Assembly: GCA_039807745.1 (NCBI GenBank)
Contig: JBDHRV010000064.1
Location: 1-18,664 of the forward strand
Length of the DNA: 18,664 nucleotides
From: JAEUMW01 sp039807745
GTDB taxonomy: Bacteria > Pseudomonadota > Gammaproteobacteria > Burkholderiales > JAEUMW01
Direction: 5' to 3'
The position numbers were made by a program, and so were the translations under genes. The notes beneath the pieces are model-generated. The model was given only the letters and a program-made list of their open reading frames with translations. It ran no database searches and was not told where the DNA came from. Shown here piece after piece: positions 6,269 to 15,500 of this stretch (within the stretch, counting starts at the first letter, position 1; every line of letters begins with the position of its first letter).

Positions 6269-8512
6269 CTACAGATGCTTCGTCTGCTGGTTCCACAGGC
6301 GCTGATAGATCGCGCACCGCCGCACCAGATCGTGGTGCGGGCCGATATCGGCGATGCGTCCCTGATCGAGCACGACGATCCGATCGCACTGGACCAGCGT
6401 CGTGAGCCGATGGGAGATGATGAGGACGGTGCGCCCGGCGCGGATGCGGCCGAGTTGCGCGAGGAAGATCGCCTCACTCTCCGGGTCCAGCGCGCTGGTA
6501 GCCTCGTCGAGGACCAGGAAGCGCGGCTGCGTGAGCAGTGCGCGCGCAATCGCCAGGCGCTGCTTCTGGCCGCCGGAGAAATTCTCGGCGTTCTCTTCGA
6601 TCGCGGTATCGAAACCCTGTGGCAGCCGCTCGATGAACTCGTGCGCGCCCGCGATCTGCGCGGCCGCGACCACTTCCTCCATCGAGGCCCAGGGCTTGGT
6701 CGCCGCGATGTTCTCTCGGATCGAGCCGCGGAAGAGAAAACTGTCCTGGAGCACGGCACCGATGTTACGGCGCAGGTGCGGCAGATCGATCTCGCGAATG
6801 TCGACACCGTCGAAGCGGATGACGCCCTCCTGCACCGGGTAGAGACCCTGCATCAGGCGCGTCACCGTCGTCTTGCCCGACCCGCTCTTGCCGACGATGC
6901 CGATGAGCGAACCCGCCGGAATACGGAGCGAAACCTGGTCGACCACCGGATTGCCTCCGGGCGCGTACCGGAAGCTCACACGGTCGAGCTCGACGGTGCC
7001 GGTCAGGCGCGGGGTCAGGCCCGAGGTGCGCCGCTGCTCCGGAGGATGGTTCATCACCGTTCCCAGCATGCGGACCGACAGCGCCGTTTCCTGATATTCC
7101 TGCACCAGAGAGACGATCTGCACGAGCGGTGTCACGACTCGTCCCGAGAGCATCTGAAAGGCGATCAGCGCGCCGATCGTGAGCTGATGATCGAACACGG
7201 CCTGGGCGCCGAAAGCGATGATGGCAACGACCATGGCTTTTTCCAGAAAGCCGGTGGCCGCCTGCGCCGAGATGCCGATCTTCCCGACCCGGAAGTGCGT
7301 CCGGATCGCGGCAGCGGTCCGATCGTCCCATTTGCGGCGCTGAATGGGTTCGATGGCGAGCGTCTTCACGGTGCGCATCCCGTGAATGGCTTCGACCAGC
7401 ATGGCCTGTTTCTCCGCCTCGGCGTTGTACAGGTCGAGCAGCCGGCGGCGGAAGGGACCGATCATGGACGCCACGATGGCGGCGATCGCCGCCGCGAAAA
7501 CGAACACGATTGCCGTCAGTCGCGGACTGTAGAAGAGCAGCACCGGTATGACGACGAGCAGCGCGCAGGCGTCGAGCAGCGTGAGGAACATCCGCCCGGT
7601 CAGGAACTGGCGGATCTTCTCCGCTTGCTGCATGTGGCGCACGACCACGCCAGCGGAGCATCCCTCGAAGTAGTCGATGGGCAGGGCGAGCAGGTGACTG
7701 AACGTGCGCGTCGCGAGCCGCAGGTCGATCTTGTTGGATGCATAAAGGAGCAGATACTGGCGAACGAACCCGAACACCGACTCGAACAGCAGGGCGAGCA
7801 TCACGCCGACGGTGAGAACGTAGAGCGTCGAGGTGCTTTCGTGCGCGACGACCTTGTCGATCACCAGCTGGAAGAAGATCGGGACCGCGAGTGCGACGAC
7901 GTAAAGGGCAACGGTTCCGACCGCCACGTCGCGAAACGCCTGTCCCTGCCGCAGGAGCTCCGGCACGAACCAGCGCAGACCGAAGGGTTGGTGCGGATCG
8001 CTGAGACGGTAGTCGCGCTGGATGAAGATCACCTCCCCCGTCCAGCGCTGCTGGAAGCGCTCGGCCTCGAGCAGGAAGACGCCCGTCTGGGCTGCGAGCG
8101 GATCGAATATCGCGACGCGCATCCCGTCGGCACCCTGCTGGATGCCGGCAACCACTATGCTATTGCCATTGTCGAGCCGCACGATGACGGGATAGGCTCG
8201 GTCCAGTGCGACCAGGCGCTCGAACCGCAGCCGCTCGGCCCGCGCCCGCAGCCCCAGTTTCTGCGCAATCGACACCAGTTGCGGCAAGGAAGGCTCTTGG
8301 TCCGCGAGGCCGTGTTCGAGAACGAGTTTGTCGCGCGACGTCGAGAGGCCGAAGTGCGCGGCGACGGCCACCAGGCAGCGCAGGGCCGTATGGGCTCCCG
8401 CCTGGGCATCTTCCGGACCCCGCGGCTCACTTGAGTCGCCTTCCTGTCTTGCGCCGGGACCGGGAATTACCTCGGCATCGGGACGCTCGGTTTCTCCGGC
8501 AACTAGGCGCAT
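6269..8512 (-). CDS. Type I secretion ABC transporter (HlyB-type, C39-like domain)
   Basis: The protein has 747 residues and fuses an N-terminal C39-like domain, a six-helix exporter domain and an ATPase. The ATPase has Walker A GKSGSGKTT (541-549), a Q-loop at LQDSF (588-592), signature FSGGQKQR (645-652), Walker B FLVLDE (665-670) and an H-loop His701. The N-terminal domain (about 36-165) aligns with peptidase C39, but the catalytic Cys position appears to be Thr42 (HTALRCL) and the catalytic His region reads NGNSIVV. It is therefore probably a non-cleaving C39-like domain, which in HlyB docks unfolded RTX substrates. This predicts a cargo without a double-glycine leader, consistent with the giant RTX gene across the divergent region. 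ATG at 8512 lacks a clear ribosome-binding site, so the exact start is less certain. Confidence 0.95.
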   Translation of the reverse strand: MRLVAGETERPDAEVIPGPGARQEGDSSEPRGPEDAQAGAHTALRCLVAVAAHFGLSTSRDKLVLEHGLADQEPSLPQLVSIAQKLGLRARAERLRFERLVALDRAYPVIVRLDNGNSIVVAGIQQGADGMRVAIFDPLAAQTGVFLLEAERFQQRWTGEVIFIQRDYRLSDPHQPFGLRWFVPELLRQGQAFRDVAVGTVALYVVALAVPIFFQLVIDKVVAHESTSTLYVLTVGVMLALLFESVFGFVRQYLLLYASNKIDLRLATRTFSHLLALPIDYFEGCSAGVVVRHMQQAEKIRQFLTGRMFLTLLDACALLVVIPVLLFYSPRLTAIVFVFAAAIAAIVASMIGPFRRRLLDLYNAEAEKQAMLVEAIHGMRTVKTLAIEPIQRRKWDDRTAAAIRTHFRVGKIGISAQAATGFLEKAMVVAIIAFGAQAVFDHQLTIGALIAFQMLSGRVVTPLVQIVSLVQEYQETALSVRMLGTVMNHPPEQRRTSGLTPRLTGTVELDRVSFRYAPGGNPVVDQVSLRIPAGSLIGIVGKSGSGKTTVTRLMQGLYPVQEGVIRFDGVDIREIDLPHLRRNIGAVLQDSFLFRGSIRENIAATKPWASMEEVVAAAQIAGAHEFIERLPQGFDTAIEENAENFSGGQKQRLAIARALLTQPRFLVLDEATSALDPESEAIFLAQLGRIRAGRTVLIISHRLTTLVQCDRIVVLDQGRIADIGPHHDLVRRCAIYQRLWNQQTKHL

Positions 8513-8590
8513 GATCTGGTCAACACGGCATTTGCGCGCGCAATCTCAGCGCGGTTTCAAGACTCGGGGAGCAGAAGGATTCGGCGAGCC

Positions 8591-8620
8591 TATCGAGGAC
8601 GCCGGATTGGGCGATGTCAA
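8591..8620 (-). promoter_or_regulatory. Possible promoter for the T1SS ABC/HlyD genes
   Basis: On the minus strand a perfect -35 hexamer TTGACA (8620-8615) is followed after 18 bases by TCGATA (8596-8591), a poor -10 match. It lies in the 197-base gap between the small gene and the ABC gene, about 80 bases before the ABC start and after a stable hairpin. A separate transcription start here is plausible, but the weak -10 makes this a low-confidence call. Confidence 0.22.
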
Positions 8621-8678
8621 GGCGACGGACGTAAGGAGTAAAGCGGCGAAAACGGCTAGCTCGTGCTCGGTGTGCCCA

Positions 8679-8706
8679 GCCGTGCAGTCATCGGGGGCTG
8701 CACGGC
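8679..8706 (-). terminator. Strong hairpin directly after the 98-residue gene
   Basis: GCCGTGCAG (8679-8687) and CTGCACGGC (8698-8706) form a perfect 9-bp inverted repeat with a 10-base loop, beginning three bases after the stop codon of the small gene (8712-8710). No T-run follows on either strand. It could be a terminator, a partial attenuator or an mRNA-stability element that sets the small gene's expression apart from the ABC/HlyD genes. Confidence 0.5.
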
Positions 8707-8709
8707 GCG

Positions 8710-9006
8710 TCAGGACCGGCCCGGCGGAAAATTCGGCGACCCGGCCGGCTTCGCTCCTTCCTTTCCAGAAGCGCTGTCGAGACGCCGCACGACGCCGCCC
8801 TGTATCAGCTCCCGGCCCACCCGTTCGATCAGGTCGCGGGCATTCATGAAGCTCTCCAGCGTCATGATGATGCGCTGCCGATGCACTGGCTTGGGATTGC
8901 CGTCGGCATCCTTCTCGGAGGGTGACGCGCTGAAGGTATCGATCCGGACGGTCGGTCCGGTGACGGTGATCTCACTGATGCCGTCTATGAAGACTTCGTC
9001 GTGCAT
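8710..9006 (-). CDS. 98-residue protein of unknown function next to T1SS
   Basis: I cannot name a family. It is very likely real: ATG at 9006-9004 has an AGGGAG ribosome-binding site 8 bases upstream, a promoter-like sequence lies about 65 bases further back, and a hairpin follows the stop. The protein is acidic at the start (MHDEVFIDGISEI), then VRIDTFSASPSEKDADGNPK, then HRQRIIMTLESFMNARDLIE and a helical stretch to VGRELIQGGVVRR, ending in a Gly/Pro-rich tail. There is no signal peptide or membrane segment, so it is probably cytoplasmic. The pattern of two beta-strand pairs followed by an amphipathic helix loosely recalls the DUF3467 layout, which is a guess. It precedes the exporter genes and is divergent from the giant RTX gene, so a role as an accessory or chaperone of secretion is possible but unproven. 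Confidence 0.75.
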   Translation of the reverse strand: MHDEVFIDGISEITVTGPTVRIDTFSASPSEKDADGNPKPVHRQRIIMTLESFMNARDLIERVGRELIQGGVVRRLDSASGKEGAKPAGSPNFPPGRS

Positions 9007-9065
9007 CGCTTGAACTCCCTTGGAAGACCGAATGCCCCGGTGGGTCTCGGAGATTGATCTTCGCT

Positions 9066-9102
9066 TACGTTTAGTCTACGCTCAAACATACTGAAATGTC
9101 AG
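9066..9102 (-). promoter_or_regulatory. Promoter candidate for the small gene, with overlapping imperfect palindrome
   Basis: On the minus strand CTGACA (9102-9097, one mismatch to the -35 consensus) and TAGACT (9078-9073, four of six -10 matches) are 18 bases apart, leaving a leader of about 60 bases before the ATG at 9006. An imperfect inverted repeat, TACGTTTAG (9066-9074) and CTCAAACATA (9081-9090), covers the -10 and spacer and could be an operator. A perfect TTGACA also occurs at 9130-9125 but lacks a matching -10. Confidence 0.35.
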
Positions 9103-9331
9103 GTTTCGCTCGTTGTCGCCGCCCTGTCAATGGGTCCTTTCAGGTGCCATAAAACTAGAAACAAAAGAGTTTGAATTTCTTTTCTGCGCCGGGCCTTACG
9201 ACGGTTGCTTGAACACTTACGGAGAAGCGTAATTGCTCAAGAGGTGGCGACTACGAGCTGTCTCGCAGGGTTCGATCGGATCAGCAGGGGGTGACCGTTC
9301 GTCGCCTAATGCGGACCGATCCCGCCTCTGC

Positions 9332-9347
9332 GTCCGGCACCCCCGGA
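9332..9347 (+). other. Tight hairpin in the leader of the giant gene
   Basis: GTCCGG (9332-9337) and CCGGAC (9342-9347) pair perfectly around a 4-base loop CACC. There is no following T-run, so it is not a standard intrinsic terminator. If transcription starts upstream in the AT-rich part, this would be a stable element in the 5' untranslated region. Confidence 0.35.
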
Positions 9348-9550
9348 CAGCCCCGCTCGCATTGTACGCTGCGCTAAAGCACGTGCCCGGAAGGAAAACC
9401 CCGAGCGTCCCCTGGAAAAGCCAATCCCCGCCTTGCAGCCCGCAGACCAACGCCATCGGCGTAGTTCTGCGGAGAATCGAGTCGGGACGATCGGGCCGAC
9501 GTCCGCCCAAGCCGTGGAATTCGTGCACCAAACTCGCGTATTGGTAACTC

Positions 9551-9566
9551 AGGAAGGAGAGGAGGA
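9551..9566 (+). promoter_or_regulatory. Strong ribosome-binding site of the giant gene
   Basis: The purine-rich run AGGAAGGAGAGGAGGA ends two bases before ATG 9569. It contains several overlapping matches to the anti-Shine-Dalgarno sequence, so it fixes the start codon and predicts efficient initiation. It is the clearest ribosome-binding site in the window. Confidence 0.8.
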
Positions 9567-9568
9567 AC

Positions 9569-12500
9569 ATGCGAATCAGCTACCCGACCAAGAGAGGCGC
9601 GCCCTGGGGCGATTTGAAACGGGAGTTCGACCAGCGCATACCTTGTGCCAAGGACGCGATCGCCGACAGCGGGCTTCTGGATTTTCGCAGCCTCCTCCCG
9701 ACGACGATGATCCTCGATGCAGGAATGGCGATGGGACTAGTCAGCCCCGTTGCCCGCCATGGCGGCGCGGCGCCCTATGCCCATGGACTCGCCATCGAAC
9801 GCGACGGCAATGCCACCGCGGCCCCCGTGGAGGAGGAGCTCAATGCCGGCTTGGGCGTCTCCACCAGTGCGGCATCGACTGACGAGGCAGTCGCGTTTCC
9901 CAACGCGGCGTACAACCCGAGCGTCGCTTTGACCGGCCTGACCACGAACAGCGCCGAAGCCCTGGTTGTTCCCGCCGTGAGCGCACCCTCGGCGCCGGTC
10001 GAGCAGGATGCCGTAGGCGGCGGTCTTAGCGTCGCGACCTCTCTCGAACTGGCCTACGAGGATCCGGGTTCGCTCTCGGACGATGGCACTCAGGCTTCGC
10101 CGCTCGCGGTCACCGATCCCGCGAGAGAGATCAGGGCGCCGCGCGAGAAGCTGGCTGGCTCACCCCGCGGCGACCGCATCGTAGGCGGGCCGGGACGCAA
10201 CGAGATCGATGGCCGCGAAGGCAACGACGAGCTCGTCGGCGGGGCGAGCGACGACGTCTTCATCGGGGGTGCAGGCGATGACGTCCTCGATGGCGGGGCC
10301 GGTGCGGATATCGCCCGCTATCGCGGCTCCGTTCTCGAATACGACATCTCCAGGATCTCTTCCACACAGGCGCGAATCCGGCACGCCCGGTTCCGGCCCG
10401 GCCAGAACGACGGCAACGATCTGGCGCGTAACGTCAAGCGGCTCGATTTCAAGGACCGCAAGGTCTTTCTCGACGGCTCCAACAACGCGCCGCAGGCCCA
10501 GGCCGACGAGGGATTGTCGGTCGTCGATGGCAGATCGCTGACGATACCGTTCAGCCGATTGCTCGGTAACGATGTCGATTTCGACGGCGACCGGTTGACC
10601 ATCACTCAGGTCAAAGGAAAGCCGGCCGACAGCGCCAGGATCGTCGGGAATTCGGTCGTTTTCACGCCGCCCGTGGGGATCCAGTGGGCGCTCGCCGATT
10701 TCTCGTCCTACGAGACCACCTTCCTCTACACCGTGTCGGACGGCAAGGGAGGAACGGCGACGGCGTCCGCTGCCGTCACCATCAACCGCCCGCGAGACCT
10801 GCGGGGGCTCCGGACAGGACCTGCGGATATCTCACAGGATGGAGCCGGTGGCCCAGGCGAATCTCCCGGCGCGATCTTCACCAAGGTGTCGGGCCAGTCG
10901 GTGGCGGGGACCGGCGCCGACGACCTGATCCTCGTCCCGAGCTCGGGCGCCATGACGGGCGGGACCGTGGATGGCGCGGGCGGCGTCGACGAGTTGCGCT
11001 TCACGAACGTGGGCACGGCGCAGACGCTCACGCTCGGCAGCACGCTCACCAATGTCGAGCAGGTCGTGATCGGGACCGGGAGCGGGCCGATCGCCGACAC
11101 CAGCGGCACGACGGCCAACAACGTCAACGCGAGCGGCGTCGGTTATGGCTTGCTGATGACGGGCAATGCGGGCGCCAACACTCTTACCGGGACCGCCTTT
11201 GGAGACCAGATCGACGGCGGGATCGGCGTCGACCGGATGGTCGGTGGAGCGGGAAGCGATACCTATTCTGTGGACAACACGGGTGATATCGTCACCGAAT
11301 CGTCGAGCACCGGTGGTACGGACACGGTGTTCGCGAGCGTGAGTTACACGCTTCCCGCCCGCGTAGAGAATCTCACGCTGACCGGCACGGGCAACATCAA
11401 CGGCACCGGCAACTCGCTTGCCAACACCCTCGTCGGCAACGCCGGCAACAACACGTTGAGCGGTAGTGGCGGCACCGATACCCTCGACGGCGGCTTGGGC
11501 GCCGACTCCATGGCGGGCGGGACCGGCAACGACACCTACGTCGTGGACAACGTGGACGATGTCGTGACCGAGGCCTCGGGTGCTGGCACCGACACGGTGC
11601 GCTCGAGCCTCGCCTACACGCTAGGTAGCAACGTCGAGCATCTGGTACTGACCGGCACCGACCACATCGCTGGCACCGGCAACACCCTCAACAACACGAT
11701 CACGGGCAACGCCGGCAACAACGCGCTCGACGGGGGCAGCGGCACCGATACGATGATCGGCGGCGCGGGCGACGACAGTTACTTCATCAGTGTCGCGACC
11801 GACGTCGTGACCGAAAACGCGGGGGAAGGCACCGACACGGTCAATGCAGGCGTCACCTACACGCTCGGGGCGAACATCGAGAACCTGGTGCTGACCGGCA
11901 CCGCGAACCTCAACGGCACGGGTAACGCGCTCGACAACCTGCTCACCGGCAACGCGGGCAACAACCTCCTCGATGGGCTGACGGGGGTCGACACGGCACG
12001 CTTTTCGGGGGCACGCGCCAACTACAGCGTAGCTACCGAAGCGGGTGGCGGCTTCCTCGTCACCGATCTTCGCACCGGCGCACCCGATGGCGCCGATACC
12101 GTGCGTAACGTCGAACTCCTGCAGTTTGCCGATGTCACGGAGCCGCCGGGTGGCCCCAACCAGCCGCCGGTGGCAAACAACGACAGCGGGTTTGTCACGC
12201 CCCTCAATACGCCGCTCACCATCGCGGCCGCAACGCTGCTCGCCAACGATACCGACGCCAACGGCAATCCGCTTACCGTCAGCGCCGTGAGCAATCCCAG
12301 TAACGGTACCGTCGTACTCAACGCCGGTAACGTCGTGTTCACTCCAACGAGCGGCTACGGCGGCCCTGCGAGCTTCACGTACACCGCGAGCGACGGCCAG
12401 GCCACCAGCAACTCGGCGACCGTCTCCCTTACCGTGAGCGCCGCCAACGAGATCGTGCTGGAGAACGCAAAGCCGGGCAATCCTAAGACCGAGTGGGACG

Positions 12501-15500
12501 TCACGAACTACGACACGAGGATCGAAGGCTACGCCGCCCAGTTCAGCGTGAACAAGGGCGAAGACGTCCAGTTCAAAATCAAGTCGGATGCTGCTTACCA
12601 GATCGACATCTATCGGCTCGGGTATTACGCTGGGGACGGCGCCCGCAAGGTCGCAACGATCGGTTCCTTGCCGATCTCGTCGCAGCCGAACCCGGTGACC
12701 GATGCTTCCACTGGGCTCGTCGATGCCGGCAACTGGAGCGTGTCCGCGACCTGGGCCATGCCTGCCGACGCGGTTTCAGGGGTCTACGTCGCGAAGCTGG
12801 TGCGCAATGGCGGCGGCGCCAATCACATCCCCTTCGTCGTGCGCGACGACACTGGTAACTCGGATCTCCTCTTTCAGACCGCGGACACCACCTGGCAGGC
12901 CTACAACGACTGGGGCGGCAACAGCCTTTATTCCGGATCGCCCGCAGGGCGGGCCTACAAGGTCAGCTACAACCGGCCGATGAACACGCGGTTCGGCAGC
13001 GCGCCCGGCCAACCCGAGGATTTCCTGTTCGATTCGGAGTACCCGACGATCCGCTTTCTCGAAGCCAACGGCTACGACGTTTCGTATTTCTCCGGCATCG
13101 ACAGCGACCGTCGCGGGACCGAGATCCAGGAACACGACATCTTCCTGTCTGTCGGCCACGACGAGTACTGGTCCGCGGGACAGCGGGCGAACGTTGAGGC
13201 GGCGCGCGACGCGGGGGTCGATCTGGCGTTCTTCAGCGGCAACGAGGTGTTCTGGAAGACGCGCTGGGAGGACAACTACGCCACGCTGGTCTCGTACAAG
13301 GAAACCCATCCGACGGGCATCGACGATCCCGAAGCGCCGGCCACCGGAACTTGGCGCGATCCGCGGTTCGGCACTGATGCAGGACGTCCCGAGAATTCGC
13401 TGACCGGCCAGATCTTCATGGTCAACGACGGCAGCGACCCACCCACCAGGATCACGGTGCCGGCGGAAGACGGCCAGCTGCGATTCTGGCGCAACACCGG
13501 CCTCGGCTCGAGTTCTACGCAGCTTACCTCGGACATTCTCTCCTACGAATGGGACGAGGACTTGGACAACGGCTCCCGGCCAGCCGGGCTGATCCGGCTT
13601 TCTTCGACGACCGACCCCAGCACCAGCTACCTGCAGGACCACGGGTCGACCTACGGGACGGCACCGGCGACGCACAGTCTCACGATGTACCGGGCGCCGA
13701 GCGGCGCGCTCGTGTTCGGGGCTGGCACCACGCAATGGGGCTGGGGTCTCGATGCCGTACATGATGGTTCGTCGCCCATCGACAGCCGCATTCGGCAAGC
13801 GACGGTGAATCTGTTCGCCGACATGGGCGTACAGCCGACCACGCTCATATCCGGGCTGACGGCAGCCACTGCCTCGACCGACACGACCCGGCCGACCTCG
13901 ACCATCACGTCGCCCACCGGCGGCAGCACCCTGCAGCCGGGGACGCCGGTAACGATCACCGGCACTGCGTCCGACGTCGGCGGGCGCGTCGGGGGTATGG
14001 AGGTATCCACCGACGGCGGCACGACGTGGCGACGCGCGGAGGGAAGATCGAACTGGTCCTACAGCTGGACGCCGACCGTCAACGGCAGCTTCAACATCAA
14101 GAGCCGCGCGGCCGACGACAGCCTCAATCTCGAAACACCTGGAGCCGGCGTGAACGTCACCGTCGGCTCGGGCGGGGGCGGTTCCGGGACCTTCTCGCTC
14201 TGGAGTGCCTCGACCACGCCAGCCGTCGTCACGGACCCTGACGCCGCCCCCATCGAGGTGGGTGTGAAGTTCGTTCCCGGCCAAGCCGGCCAGATCACCG
14301 GCATCCGCTTCTACAAGGGACCGCAGAACCTCGGCACGCACATCGGCAATCTGTGGACTTCGACCGGTACGCAACTCGCGACCGCCACCTTCACCAACGA
14401 GACCGCGAGCGGCTGGCAGCAGGTCAATTTCACGAACCCGGTTGCGGTGACCGCGGGGACGACTTACGTCGCTTCGTATTTCGCGCCGCAGGGCAAGTAT
14501 TCGGTCAACGAAAACTACTTCAATTCGGCCTATACCAACGGCCCGCTGACCGCCCCCGCGACCGGCACCTCGGGAGGCAACGGCGTCTATCGCTACAACG
14601 CCACGAGCGCGTTTCCGAACTCGACCTTCGCCGCCTCGAACTACTGGGTCGACGTCGTATTCCAGACGGGACCTGTGAACCAGCCGCCGATAGCGAATCC
14701 CGACACGCGCTCGACCAACGAAGACACGGCCTTGACGTTGGCCGCGACCGACCTCACGAGCAACGACACCGATCCGGAGAACAATCCGTTGAGCATCACC
14801 GCCGTTGGCGGCGCCACGAACGGCGCCGTCGTGCTTAACGGCAGCAACGTGACCTTCACGCCGGCCGCGAACTACAACGGCCCGGCCGTGTTCACCTACA
14901 CCCTCTCGGACGGCAACAGCACCGCCACGGGCAACGTGAGCGTCACCGTCAATCCGGTGAACGATCCGCCGGTGGCAGTGAACGACAGCGGCTTCACGAC
15001 ACCATTCCAGACGGTCCTCAACATTCCGACATCGACGCTGCTCGGCAATGACACCGATGCGGACAACGACACGCTCACGGTGGAATCTGTCCAGGGTGCG
15101 GTGAACGGCACGGTTACGCCTCCCGGTCAGACTGGCAACGTGGTCTTCACACCAAACCCTGGCTATAGCGGGCCCGCGAGCTTCACGTACACGATCAAGG
15201 ATCCAAGCAACGCACAAGCGACGGCGACGGTCAGCCTCACCGTCGGTGCGTCAGGCAATCAGCCACCGAACGCGGTTGCGGACAGCGCCACGACCAACGA
15301 AGACAGCCCGGTGACGATCAGTGTCCTCGCCAACGACACCGATCCGGACGGCCACCCGCTCACGGTCACGCTTCTGAACCTCACCGGAACACAGGGCAGC
15401 GCGACCATCAATGCCAACAACACCATCACCTACAACCCCGGCGCGGCGTTCCAGTCGCTGGATGCCGGTCAGCAGGGGACGGACACGTTCACCTACACGG

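Larger units (their letters stand above)
9007..9568. other. Divergent intergenic control region (562 bp)
   Basis: No convincing gene is present; a short open frame at 9233-9547 on the plus strand lacks a ribosome-binding site and family features. The segment from about 9060 to 9190 is clearly richer in A and T than the rest of the window and holds the minus-strand promoter candidate. From about 9200 to 9568 is a GC-rich stretch that would be a long leader for the giant gene if its promoter lies in the AT-rich part. The stretch contains one tight hairpin (9332-9347). I did not find a confident plus-strand promoter or a known riboswitch. Confidence 0.6.

Noticed and set aside
4742..8434. Plus-strand open frame of 1230 codons antisense to the hlyD- and hlyB-like genes
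   Set aside because: Both minus-strand genes are unmistakable by motif. The antisense frame is rich in His, Arg, Gln and Asp with no recognisable domain, as expected for the mirror frame of a GC-rich gene.
9300..9420. Possible riboswitch in the leader of the giant gene
   Set aside because: I compared it by eye with the c-di-GMP (GEMM) consensus and found no match; only a single 6-bp hairpin is clear.
9233..9547. Short plus-strand open frame in the divergent region (104 codons)
   Set aside because: It has no ribosome-binding site and no family-like pattern, and it ends just before the strong ribosome-binding site of the giant gene. A leader peptide is possible but unsupported.
9569..9780. 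Sec signal peptide or LapG-type retention site at the N-terminus of the giant protein
   Set aside because: The first 35 residues are charged with no hydrophobic core, and no TAAG- or PAAG-like site was found in the first 90 residues.
12776..15217. Minus-strand open frame of 813 codons inside the giant gene
   Set aside because: It is antisense to well-conserved DMFase-like, DUF4082 and Ig domains, is Arg/Val-rich with no domain, and lacks a ribosome-binding site context.
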